Positions 21,701 to 33,680 of a stretch of 64,000 nucleotides of DNA are shown one piece after another. Both the position numbers and the translations under genes were made by a program. Source of the stretch: Serpula lacrymans var. lacrymans S7.9 (lineage: Eukaryota > Basidiomycota > Agaricomycetes > Boletales > Serpulaceae); the NCBI RefSeq assembly GCF_000218685.1, contig NW_006763306.1:789756-853755 (forward strand), in the 5' to 3' direction. Positions within the stretch are counted from its first letter, which is position 1. Each line of letters opens with the position of its first letter. The notes beneath the pieces were generated by a model that was given only the letters and a program-made list of their open reading frames with translations, ran no database searches and was not told the DNA's origin.

Positions 21701-23530
21701 ACTTCATGGAACTCAGGTTCTCCAGCATCAGCGTCCTGGTAAGAAACCTGGGCCGTGTCAATTCCTTCCTGGGTGCTGGTACGCCCCTCCAATCCCGGGG
21801 ATGAGGAGTGAGCTTCTTCGATTTCGATGCTCTCACGCCTGGGTGCGACAGGAGGCGCTGATGATTCCTCCAACTCAGGCTCATCTTTCGCGTCCTCATG
21901 TGCTTCAGTGTCTGCATCAACTTCGGTAGGGATGGAATCGGCGGAGACACGGCGGGGAACAGGAGGTGGCCCAGTAAAGAGGTTGAATCCTCCCATTTGG
22001 GCAAGTTTATCAGCTACACGCTTGCGACGCGCCACTTCATCCTCCTCATCTTCTTCTGCCTCTGCAGAAACAGGCTCAGAAACAAGCTCTGCAGTTGTAT
22101 CATATGTAGCCTCTGGTACATCAGTAGGCTCCTCTGCCAGATCAAGGTCATGAGTGACATGCGATTGATTTGCCGTTTGTTCGGAATGTGCCAGTGGCTC
22201 ATCAGGTATTACGAGCTTCTGCTCTTCCTGCTGAGCAGGGACACTTGGAGGAACGGACAGAGCGGCATCTGAAAGGGGATAATGGTCATCCACACTCTTA
22301 TTCACTACACCAATCTCGCTCTCCACGTCACCACCTAGTAAATCCTTGATCGATGCAGGGGTATGTGCAGGATCTTCGCTGACATTAGATATCTGGGCGG
22401 GACTAACACTGGTCTCTTCCTTATCGAGAATCGTGTGTGCTTGCTCTTGTGGAGAGGGCGACTTCACAGCTTTCTTCCTGGGAGGCGCAGCCCTGCGAGG
22501 ACCCGTAGGAACAGGCATAGCGCGAGCAGGTTGGAGTGAAGGTGAAGGTTGATCGACAGAAAGCGATGAAGATGAAATCGAGTTATCATGCGAAGCAGAA
22601 TTCTCTGTCGAAACAACATCTACATGACATCCCTTAAAACGCCAGACGCCAGAATATACTCACCTCGAACCACATCAGCGGGAACTTCGCGTGAAAGATG
22701 ATCTGCATCTACAACAGGTCCTTCTAGTAAAAAATAAAATAGTTGTCAGGCAACCAATAATCCACTAAAAGTAGTAACTTACGATCAGCTGAGAAATCAA
22801 CGCCTTGGCTCTTCAAAGATGTCGAGTCAATTTCCTTCTCGATCTCTTCCTTGGGAGTTTCCACCTTCTTAGTCGCTGGTCTCATACCAAAGGCGGGAGG
22901 CGCCATCCCAACCCTAGCACCTCCAAGACGAGCTATACGAGCTGCGATTGCAGCACGTCGCTGCCTTTCTTCTTCCTCAGGATCAGCGTCTACATCGGGC
23001 CCTTCATGTGTTACGTCTTCCTGAGTATCAAAGCTAGATTTCACATCCTCCTCAGACGAGTTAATCGCGTCAGGGGCTGGAGACCTGGAAGCTTCGCGGG
23101 TATCCTCGGTTACCTCTTTATCTTCTTCATCAGTGGGGGGCGACTGTACAACGGGAGGAGGCTTCCACTTCGGTTTCTCAGTTGGCTTGGGGGGGATGAC
23201 AGGTGCCGGGGCCCCAAACCCACCTCTCCCCTGAAGCGCAGCCATCCTTTCCTTCAACGTCCCTCCCATCCCGATGCTTTCCTTAGCATCAGATGCAGAC
23301 ATACCACTGCCCGCCCCCGATGTCTTTTTCTCAGGTGTCTGAGCACGATCTGCCGATGATCCTGGCGACGACGGTGGTGATGGGGCTCTCGGTTTCCATT
23401 GCAATCCACCTGGCTTTGGGCGCGGAGGAGGTGGAGCTGATGCTGGTGCTGATTGTTTGTTTTCGAAAGCTGCAATCCTGTCTCGCAGAGAACCAGGCTT
23501 GGGCTTTGGTGGGGGAGATTGATCAGACAT
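18740..23530 (-). CDS. BBC1/MTI1-like actin-patch protein
   Basis: Seven exons (23530-22783, 22723-22664, 22619-21669, 21592-20912, 20860-20606, 20550-18887, 18832-18740) give 1483 residues. The protein is Pro-, Glu- and Asp-rich with many PPPP tracts. It begins PKPGSLRDRIAAF, and the C-terminal about 160 residues form a conserved domain (HEKSKKSLIGDGSFMGFV, then YHQSVGVGEPLVGVI) that I recognise from fungal BBC1/MTI1 proteins, regulators of type I myosin and Arp2/3 at endocytic actin patches. A short basic motif ending in Gly-Gly occurs four times: IAARIARLGGARVG (about residue 195), VADKLAQMGGF, IAVKLAGMGGMRFG and IAERMARLGGIRFG. No N-terminal SH3 domain is present, unlike yeast Bbc1. Start taken at MSDQSPPP; an upstream in-frame Met would add 16 residues. 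Confidence 0.85.
21153..21176. repeat. (GTC)8 microsatellite in coding sequence
   Basis: Eight uninterrupted GTC units encode eight Asp residues on the minus strand in the acidic part of the BBC1-like protein. Being in frame, length changes would alter only the Asp run. Confidence 0.9.
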
Positions 23531-23786
23531 GGTGGTGAAACGCAACGCAGCTGTGCATCGAGTTGGTGTCTGCACCAAGGCAGATCTGGGTTTCTACCGT
23601 GACATACCATAACGGCATCTTTCACACGCATGTCATAAGCACCTTTCCACAGGAAATGCCTAGACGAGTGCCCAGCTTTAGAATTTGCATACATGAATAC
23701 TACTCTAGCATGAAAGCATTACAGGAGGTTACCATAACATATTGGAATGCATATGTTTCCCAAAAAAAAGATTCCTACACGCGTCC

Positions 23787-25359
23787 TCATTCTCGCATTC
23801 CATAATCATCGTCAAATGAATAGTTTCTTTGCATGTAAAAGGGACCTTCAAGAACCACCATTGTCGATAGTCAATTCTAAAAAAGTGACGGAGACTCGTA
23901 CCTATGGGATCCGAAGGATCGTGAAACACAGTTGTCCATGCTCCGCAGACGCCAAAAGGCGAGCGAACGTTACCAACTTGAATCGCATCTCCACTATATG
24001 ATTGACCTCCAACATTAGTAAAAGTAAAAGGAACAAGGGCTGGCATCGAAACACGCCGCAAACACCACCAACCTCCAAACAAATTGCCCGTGCTCTCCTG
24101 CAACCTGTACCACGGATGTTAATGAAGCCTGACTCGGCAGGTGGTGCAAGACAAACGTACAAAGTGCCAACGTATTTGATTATCAGGTGTAAGTTTGACC
24201 CACCCCATGACAGTAAAGTGGCCGTCCATTTCACCAACGTAATTTATCACCGGTCGGGTTGGATGAGCGGGATCAGGCTCGACATTGATAACACGAAAAT
24301 AAACGTCCACAGTACGATACGTTTCTTCAAATTCACCCTCAAAGACACTATAATTCAGCTCGCCTTGATTTGCTTGCTAAACCAGAGGTAATCAGCCGAC
24401 TGAAAAGTAAGAATAAGCGGCCCAAAAGGAACATACATCGTAGTTGTTGAAGCCTAGTAGTAAAGGAACAATGTCAACGACGAGATTTGTGGAATGAGAT
24501 ATGACTTACGCAGCAAGTCACGATGATCCATGAAACAATAAGCTATCTGCCACAACCCTTCTACGTCTGCCCAATCTTCGTCTTCATCGAGATTCAAGCC
24601 ACGAGGAATGATACTCTGGACATAGGGAAGACTCATCGGAAAGATATCGTACTCGAAATCATCTTCCTCGTCCTCATTGGCATCATAGAGATGCATAGAC
24701 AATACGTGATGAATGGCCTGCATGATCACCCAGTCTACTCTTCCACTCCCATCCATCATATATGGCCCATACTCATTCTGCGGTCCGTAGTGTTGTAGAT
24801 TATACACGATCGCACGGGACTCTGTCCTCGACATCAGCGTCGTATCATGATGCGTGAGCCCAAAGCACGTGTGCAGATGAGCCCTGAGCTGTTCCTCTTG
24901 GAAAGATATCTGCCAGCGACGGTGATGGAGGAAATAACCGCCGCCCAGTAGTGCCTTGACCCACTCGATGTTATCGGATATCTGATCGCTGTCTGCATAG
25001 GGGCTCGGGCGGACATTGCACACCATGTCGAGCAAAGTTTGAATTATGGTGCACCGTTCATGAGGCCTGCAGAGAGCGATATTATTGACGACTGTCCTCG
25101 CCCTGATAATCCTTTGCAGTTCGCCTCTCCAATCTATATTCAGTCTCGCTGTCCCAAGACGTGTGACAGCAGTCCTGGGATCGTCAAGAGCCTGCGCGAG
25201 ATAGAGCTCACGCCAAAAGTGAGCATCAGAGGTATTGTACACGAGCTCGCGAGATAAACGAGACACCTGGGCGAATGAGGCGACGTCGATGGGATCACAG
25301 GAGAATAGGATCTGCTCGAGTATTTCAGAAGGAAGGCCGATAAACGTGACGTGGGGCAT
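23787..25359 (-). CDS. F-box protein with C-terminal ApaG domain (FBXO3-like)
   Basis: Six exons (25359-24510, 24453-24437, 24376-24161, 24097-24073, 24006-23902, 23845-23787) give 423 residues; exons 2 and 4 are only 17 and 25 bp. The N-terminus carries an F-box: GLPSEILEQILFSCDPIDV, then VSRLSRELVY. The C-terminus (about 295-423) matches ApaG/DUF525: YFRVINVEPD, GHFTVMGWVKL, GDAIQVGNVRSPFGVCG, WTTVFHDPSDPIGPFYMQ. F-box plus ApaG is the architecture of FBXO3, the substrate adaptor of an SCF ubiquitin ligase. The middle (about 90-280) may be a SUKH-like region but I cannot confirm it. The acceptor of exon 4 was chosen to keep the frame open into the ApaG motif; another acceptor 7 bp upstream creates a stop. 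Confidence 0.82.
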
Positions 25360-26061
25360 ATTTCTGTAGGCTTGAAAAGCCGTTTTCTGACATGCGATAG
25401 GAAGGATAAGGAAAGTGGGGGAAGGGGTCTTGAGAGAATTTTTGTGGATATTTGAATGGACGATACAGCGAGGAAGGCGGCTTTTGGAACGGCTTTTGAG
25501 GACTCATGTTTCGTGGTCGGATCCTGGAATGTGGGTTGCAAAAAATTCTTTTCACCAGTCAGTCATATGGTGGCATAAATGGCTGTTCACGGCACGCACG
25601 CAAAGTCGCATTTCTCTTTGACTATCATTGGTCGGAATTTATAATGTGCATGCCCATAAATGACCCAAGCACAGGCGGGACGTGTATAAAAGCCAGCAAT
25701 ACTAGGACAATAAGTAATAAGGAAGTGTATGCCTATTATTGTTGCATTATATGAGGGGCACAAAACGGGTTTGAGGAAATCAATCGATAAACAGGTGGCG
25801 TAACGGGATGTGCAAACAGAAAACAAAGCTTAGTAGAACTAATCGTGGGGCGCCATAAAATGACAGTTCTTGTGTCGTGAATGACAAGTATTCCTGTCGT
25901 CGTAATCGGAAGTCGAGAATTGAAATAATGAATGTAAGTAAAAATGAATGCAATGTACGTGTGTGTTATGCAGTTTGAATAGAGTGTATGAAGTTCGATT
26001 CTTGTCATTGTTACCATGTGGTGTAACCTTTAAAATGCCTGAGTCATGGCCATGGAAGCCG
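25360..26061. other. intergenic
   Basis: It separates the start of the F-box gene from the stop of the YTH gene, both on the minus strand. It should hold the F-box promoter (proximal to 25360) and the YTH 3' UTR. No coding motif seen. Confidence 0.5.
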
Positions 26062-29000
26062 TCATCTCCCCCCCGAGGTCACCGCAGGCTGAATCGCAGG
26101 AGTCGATTTCGTCGCACGCCTGCTTGAACCGCCTGCATTGCGGCTCCTTTCTCCTTGTGAGGCCGTGTGAGCAAGAGCCAGCCATTCATCTATAAGTTGT
26201 TGACCGATCCCCGGCTCCAATTCAGTCCCATCTCGAGACACCTTGACTTCTCGGTCATGGTTCCACGGATTCCTCATATGTCGCGTTCGGTAGAATGGAA
26301 GTCGTTCAGTGCACAACCATTCCACTCTAAATGGCTCGCCCCAAATTGCTTCATGGACCTCTCCTTCTTTTGGCTGTACGATTCCCTGATCTGGCTCCGA
26401 ATTGCCGAGGCGCTTCTCCTTCACCTCATTTTCTTCTTCGCCATCCCCACCATTATTCTCTTCTTTCACCGGTTGTAGAGATGATGTCGTCCCAGATATT
26501 GATTCATCAGTCCCTTTCTTATCTCGCAACGCGCGGATCGGGGCAGACCTGTCTAATGCGAATTCATCTGCAGGAGATCGCGCCTTCTCGTTAAGGCTGA
26601 ACTTTGTGATAGGCTCTTTAGGAGCAACTTCACGACGTGTTGCACCCAATTCAGCAGGTGCTGACCGAGGGGTCCGCCCACTAGCAGTGACGGTAGGCGG
26701 GCGAACAGCAGGAACGAGACTGACAGCACCCTTATCAATGCCAAGACCAGGAGTGGTTTGGGAAGGCAATAGGGGTAATGGTGATCCTTCGACCATCCTG
26801 TGTTCAGTAGGAGAGAAATACGTTGACATCCGTTCTTTTCCCTTCGCACTTATTTTTTGCCCACCAAGTGGATGTTCTTCGGAGACTGTGACCGACTGTC
26901 GACGACCTTGTGCTGACGACACTGGGGGCGAGGGTGAACAGTCAGCTTGTCCAGCCCACGATACTCTATGCTCTCCTTGCAAAATCCGACTAACCATTCT
27001 GCAGGGACGAAATATGGGTCATATGTCTTAGAAGGTCCTTCAAAGCACGTACCTGGCGTAACCATAGAACTCGCCACTTTTGTTCACACCGAAAATCAGG
27101 TACACTTCTTGGCTCGTGCGGTATGCCTGATCAAGAATTCCCTCGTTATGTGTTTGAGTTGCCCATAAACCTTCTTCAACGCTAGTGTCCAGGTCAGACT
27201 AAATGAACCTTCAGCGAGCTATTTTAACGGTATACTTGAATTGTCTCACCTGAGATAATGACTTGAGAATGAAAAAGCGCTTTGGAAAATACCGCGATAA
27301 AACACTCGAATTCGTCGATGCATACGACCCAGTGCTCGACTGTGTCTTCATCCCATATGATTTGAATCGCACCTGACTACGTCCAAGATCCTCATCACTT
27401 GACAATGATAAAGAGGTGGTAGGCCTTAAAAATTGGCCGACAGCATCAATTGGGCTACATGAGACACTCGACGTAGGATCTTCAGTCTCTTGAGTTCGAC
27501 GGACCTGTTCCTGTACCCAGCGCATGTGCATACCTATCCCCCTTTGCCCTCCTACTCCAGCCCTAAGATCATCATCAGGCTTTCTGACCCGACAAACTAA
27601 TCTCGGACATCGAGAATCGTGCGTCCTGAGTGGAACTCCATTGAATCGTGCAATTGCGGCGTGCAAATGCTCCTCCGAATCACAATTGACAAAAGCACAG
27701 TTCGAACGAGCGATGAGGAAGATCGATGTTATTCCAGTATCACCCAATTGACTCGAAGACATTTTACCCGATGTAGAGATAGAGGGCGAAGAAACTGGAG
27801 GCTGGTGAAGAAAACGCCAAAATTCGTCATGGGACGTATCTGCCGGGACGTTACCCACCCACATGACCCATGCAGATCGATGTGATGGCGGATTAGGATG
27901 ATATGGGCGACGAAGAAGGGGTCTCTCTCTATCGCTTTGCAACTTTGTCGGTAATGAAGCGACAGAACGATCAGCCTTACTCGAAGAAGCCGGTGAACCG
28001 CCCTCTCGACCTGCAGAGGATGAAGCACGGTAGTGGACATTGCTGGAAGACGGTGGTAGATGTTGATTGGTTTGCCCCACATACTTCCCTAAAACATCGA
28101 GAGTGGCACCTGGAACTGGATGTGGGCGGTGTTGATAGTGTGGGTCCATGTCGGGGCGACTCATAAGGGGATAGTTTATCGAGGGATAGCGATGCTGATA
28201 CTGCATCTGCATACTATCGTTGTAAGCAGGGACTGGCCCACCGTGAGGCATGTACCACCATGCTGCCATACTCTCCTCTGAAGACGGACGATAATGTTGA
28301 GAGTAAGGCGATGGAGCAAACTGACCTTGAAAGGACGAGGGCAAAAACGTTTGAGGTGAGTACGAATAAGGCGTTGATGGACTGCCATAACGTATGGCCT
28401 GGTATTGATTGGCATGGCCGCCGTAAGAATTTGGATGTTGTGAGCCAGCCGGTGTACCAGAAGTCTGTTGATACGTGAGAGGGGACCCTGGAGGCGAGGA
28501 CGGATTGACGAGGGGCAGAGAATATGGCGAAGATCTACTAGAAAATGGAGACTGACTAGAACCACCATCAGAGGACTGGTTCTGGAATTGATAGACGGGA
28601 GAGTGTGGTGGCATGGACCGAAAATTTATGTGGGGAGCCTGCGACATCATGCTAGAGTCCATGGCGCCAAGAACGCCATGATAAAATGCAGGAGAACACG
28701 GGTAGGAAGGCGGACCCGGGCCAAGGTTCACGGAAGGCTGTGGGGACATGGTGTATTGCCCAGCGTAGTTATTCGGCTGATTGTAGGGTGACGCTGTCGT
28801 CTGATAGGTCTGCGGCGATCTGACTGGGTACAAAGGCGGAGGAGCCAAGCTTCTGGTGGCTGGCTGCTGAGCATTGTCCTGCACACGGGGTGATGGTGAC
28901 GGATAAAAAACAGCTGGAGTTTGCAGGGACGTCTGATTCACGGTAGATCGACGTGAAGGAAAATGTTGCTGACGCTGCTGGTTAGAATGGCGAGGTGGAC

Positions 29001-29590
29001 CAGGAGGCCGGTTAACATCGGACGCAGATGAAGAAGAAACGGGTATATTAGGCATGTTAGACGGATGACCATTACCGAGCATGAACTTTGGACTCGAAAG
29101 GTGAGTTTGCTCTCCAAGATCGTGTGTTTGCACGCCTAGAGGACCTGGGTTTGACGGCGGCAAGACAAAGGCAGGATCATAAAAACCTTTGAAGAGAGAG
29201 AAAAATGATAAAAACGAGAATCACGTTAATGGTGAACAGGGTAGAAGGCACTAGAATGGTGAACACACCAAGGTTAGTCTTATACGGATCAGCGACAGTA
29301 GTGGTGATAACTAGGATAGAAAATTCAGCATGGCATTTGAAGAAAGCAGACCGGTAAAATAAAAAAAGGAAGGGATGCAAGTGGGGGAATAAAGGAAAGA
29401 GAGGCTCAGAGAGGCCCAAATTGTCAGAAACTTTCATGGAAAAAAAGAGGAAATCTTGTTTAACGCGGCACGTGGACGACCACAAATTTCCACGTTAAAC
29501 CAGCACGCAAAGTCACGAGAGGTGGCAACAGTGAAGACATGCATACATACCTTTTTCGGAAACTTCAAGGCCATTGAGGTCTCTGTTCAT
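26062..29590 (-). CDS. RRM and YTH-domain RNA-binding protein (m6A-reader type)
   Basis: Four exons (29590-29551, 29186-27250, 27198-27053, 26998-26062) give 1019 residues. The first 440 are Pro/Ser/Gln/Tyr-rich and disordered-looking. An RRM-like domain follows at about 455-560 (WVMWVGNVPADTSHDEFW, then CAFVNCDSEEHLHAAI). The YTH domain begins at about 645: RFFILKSLSQSDLDTSVEEG, then LWATQTHNEG with a cage Trp, and VYLIFGVNKSGEFYGYARM. It is interrupted by about 215 low-complexity residues and resumes at about 928 with IWGEPFRVEWLCTERLPFYR and HDREVKVSRDGTELEPGIG. YTH domains bind N6-methyladenosine in RNA; RRM-YTH pairing is known from fungi. The first coding exon is 13 codons and is placed by the join that gives EKGFYDPAF, so the start is less certain than the body. 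A 364-bp intron follows it. Confidence 0.88.
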
Positions 29591-32500
29591 AGTTAATCTA
29601 GAAGGCAATGGCCTGGGTGTTCTTTCGCGATAAAATTCAGAGGGGCGCTCGATTGCCATGAGAGTGGATTTTTAATATGATGTTGAGGGTGAGTATATAA
29701 TAAAAGAAATATGCCTAGGATATGTACGACATGAGGTGATCAGGCTCCAAAAAGCGGTGAAAATACTCACAAATTTAGCAGAACCAGGAAGACGTTGAAG
29801 CTCGTGTCTATGCTTTTTCCTGGAGAACGATATGGTGTGTGTAAGAAGGACAGGAGGTCTAGAAAGACTGAATTGAATATTTCATGTTGGAGTGACTAGA
29901 ATCGTGGTAAACTTGACGTCAGAGCCATTCAGAGGTTTGCACGTGCCAATTCACTCTCCGTGACCGACTCCACTGACCCCACTTGACCTGGTGGGACGGC
30001 TGCAGCCAGACTGTCCCCGCCTAGCCAGTGCTTCCTGCTCCAGCGTTACTCATCTCGTGGAAGCGCATCCAATGATCGCAATGTGATCGGATCCCACCCG
30101 GCCACGGACTGAGAAAACTCGGTTAGCTGCATTGCACAAGCTGATACACTCACTTTCGAGCACTCCGAACCTCAACTCCGGTACCGTATTTACATAAACC
30201 ACAAACGATCCCCTACTACACTATGTTTTCCACTTTACTTTTTGTACACTGCAGCCGTTTTCCGTCGGGCCTCTGCACATAACTCACAGTAGTACAAGAA
30301 TTGACCCTGAGGTACTGATAGTCTACTTCGTCTTCGTGGTGGTAACTGCCTCGGAAATCTAGACTGGTCTAGATAAATTTAGGTAATATCACTGCAGTAG
30401 TAACTCTGGACCAACAACTTACGACACATAATGACTTTAGAAACTCCATTACTCCAACAGCCCGTCTGTCGGAACTTAACGATCACAGAAGCCTCCCAGG
30501 CTAACCCGATAGCTTGGCTCTCCAAGGGTGATCGATGACCTGTGGTACTCGTAAGTATCCTCAGAATATTCAGTTTCTTCCACGCTTGATATCCACAGCT
30601 CCAGTTCTTACGACCAACACAACAGAGCATCGGTGCGCCCACTCGGTGTATTAGCCAACGCTTCGTCATATTAGATGGCTACTATCCAGTGACACGAATT
30701 TCACTTGCATACAGCAAACCGCGAAACGATAGGCGCTCGATGAGAAATGCCCCACTACACCCACTTGCCTCTAATAGGAGGGATATCAACGCAGCCAACA
30801 AACCTCAGTCAAACATCGATTTTTGGCTTTTGTTTTGTTTTGTTTATTCACCAGCTCATTCATTTTCGCTCTGCTGTGTTGCCGACCCTGTGCCTGAGCG
30901 TGTCATGGCTTGTAAATAAAACCTCCTTCTGTGAAGGATACATTGTGGCGGTTGGAGATGACAAGCCACGTAGTAAACAGTAGTACCGGTGAGTGTGGCT
31001 CCAGGCAATTCGTTTCTTTGGGATTACAGATTAAATGTGGACATACCAGGCAGGTGGGGTTCAAAGTTTACGTGGCCAACCTGTATAGATTTGCAGATTG
31101 GAAACAATGTGGTGCTATTCTGTAACTCATGCTCGCGAGTGGGTAAAATGATAGTCCAAGTTCCGGGGCCTTCTGGGTATAGCTCGAATTCAAAATTGCC
31201 CCGTAGAATGAAAGTCGTACCATAATGACAACACCAATTTACTCGTCGTCTCCAAAGTCCGAGTCATAGCCCGCAAGACTTTTGGGGAAAAGGGAACGTG
31301 GTGTGCACATGCCGTAGTCCGTGGTAGTGATTGAATATCGACGTCACAACCCGTATACGGGTATACGGGGCAAAGTAGTAGGACTAGATGAGTACTAGAC
31401 AATTAGTCAGAGATCTCCCGAACAGTGAGACAGTGGACTCAAAAGAACAAAATGCAGCAGACATCGACCCCTCCTTATTCTCATAAGAATTTAAATACAG
31501 TGAAACGGAAACGCACTCTGTGACTGGCCAAGAACGAATCTGTCGACAAGCTTTAGGACTCAAAAACTAAAATAAAATAAGAAACCCGAACAGGACTGGC
31601 GTCCAGGAAGAAGTGAAGATATGGAATAAAGGGGGATTTTGTTTTAGCAGGAGCTCAATGACATCAGTGAGATGGATGCGCTTTGACTTGAGACGATATG
31701 CTAAGTAGCTTTTTTGTTGGAAGAGAAGGCAATATATGCATTGCGATTGGTCGCAATCTTTGACCCTTTGAACATGTTATGAAGTCTACCGTCAGGCATA
31801 TGAATTTCTCCAAGTGCGTCGTCAAATCGGGGTCGAGTCATGGAGAACCACGCTGACACGATAACATTAAACCACAAAATAGACATCATGTGAATAGGTA
31901 CCTACTTGGATTCGGAACCATAGAGCGATAAAGACGCGTGTGCTTCCAAGTCATTATGCAGTGCAGTCAAATTGAAAACTCAAATAAGAATAAAGGCTTC
32001 AAGTTAGAATACGAGTTTGCTAGTTTGCTGGTTCGAATGTCGCCATGTCTGTCTCGTGTTTACCTAGCAATGTTGGACTATCTGATACATCTAAGGAGCC
32101 CTGAACGAATGTGGATGGATGTAATGGTAGAAATGGATCACAGGAACATAACGAGTGTTTGGCTCACCCAATGGACAGCGAAGACGGTCGAGGTGGATGA
32201 AACACTGAAACTGGCAAATTAACGACATGCTGCGGTGACCACGTAAGTAAGCCTGTTTTTATGGATGCAGGCAATCGTGCGAGACGGCTGACCAACTCGG
32301 ACTGAAGAAGGGAAAATGATGCCCACTTATGGGGACATTCAAGTTTACTCAGTCGTCGCTGCGGTCCGAATATATCACAGATATCGGAGTAGCCATTGAA
32401 AGCCTAGTGGGGCAGTAGATTCTGGCCGCAAGGGTCATGCGCTGTAACTGTAGTGCTCAGGGACAAGGTTCAGTACTCCATTCTAAGGTTCTGTCACAGT

Positions 32501-33680
32501 ATGTATTAAGTCAAGTTTTGCGCACCTTGATAACGATGCGAGAGCTTGTTTATCGGCATTTAGGAAGAGATGCCTCTCTCAAATCAAGCTGACAAAGATG
32601 GTTGCAATCATGATGCTTGTTTTATTGGTGCGCACTACCTAGAAGGCAAAATTTACGGGAGATTTGTAAAGGTTTGTGACATGGTGAGAGTTGCACCGGA
32701 AACGTTGCACTATAAAAAACAATTGATGGTGATGATGATATGATCAACGGATTGGGTTTTCTCAAGCTTGTATTAAGGGACCCGTTGCAGAAAATCCAGG
32801 TGTGTAAGCGCAAAGAAGATCCTGCACATGCAAAATAAGTAAACAATCCAAACTGAACGCTTCAAGCATAGCCTCACCTGTGTAATTTTGAATAGCCTTG
32901 TGTATGTAGGCGTGAATAGCGGATTTTCTATATCGCTTTCCAATATGTGGTGGCCAAGTCTCTTCAGTGCAGAGCCAGGAGCTTTCACCAGTCTAACTTC
33001 CAGGTGGCGACATGGATCTACTGCCAGCTGCAATGTCGAGTAAACCGCGGCAAGCGAGTAGCGTTGTTAGCTGGACCAGTGTGTGAATTCTTGATGTCAC
33101 TGTGACAGATTTACGTCGTAAGTATTCTATACACTCACGAGGTCAGTGTACTGCGCGCCAGTTCGAACCTGGATCCCTTAGTATTGGAAAATCAAATACT
33201 TTTAGCTTCGACATGGTCTTGATGGGGAACTGACCTTCAAGTTCAACGTGGATTCGCCTGAACACCGCCATGTTCGCCATTTTCCCCCTGTGGTGAGTCC
33301 TGGCCATCGTGATTCAACAGGCATGAGACCAGTCCTTGTCCTCCTCCCAAAATCCACCTCTCGCCCACTTAATTTGGACCTGGTTAATTCAAAGGTATTA
33401 TCATGTCCTACAAAAGTCTCGCAATTACCAAGCGGAAGATCGGGGTCAGTGGATGACATGAGAGGCGTCGTTCAATTCCTTCCCCAAGTTGTCCCGGAAA
33501 CGAGGACTTGGACACGAGTAACGTTATTTGCACTCTTCTATTGATAATATTTCTATTAGCTTTAAACCTGCATCTCACCTGATGAAACGCCCACGAGAAA
33601 GTCGGGTTTATTAAGTCTACTCATGAAGTATAAGTACTAACAACATTCAGTGTTCACGACGCTCGTTATCTCCGTCTCTC
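29591..33680. other. long gene-poor stretch
   Basis: The first 500 bp are the likely YTH promoter, with pyrimidine-rich tracts. On the minus strand, 31200-31060 gives a protein-like piece (NFEFELYPEGPGTWTIILPT, then STTLFPICKSIQ) followed by a possible donor, but no gene could be completed. A plus-strand frame at 33248-33544 is open but unrecognised. I found no tRNA or repeat array here. Short introns and small exons could still hide a gene. Confidence 0.4.

Noticed and set aside
26402..27031. 209-codon plus-strand frame
   Set aside because: Shadow of the YTH protein's exon 4, which has clear domain evidence on the minus strand.
30379..30669. 96-codon minus-strand frame
   Set aside because: No motif and no continuation; probably chance in upstream DNA of the YTH gene.
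33140..33180. Possible tRNA B box (CCAGTTCGAACCTGG)
   Set aside because: No matching A box or acceptor stem at the right distance on either strand.
33248..33544. Frame resembling a glycosyltransferase start (MRPVLVLLP)
   Set aside because: Only a few residues match, there are no downstream motifs, and no splice chain could be built.
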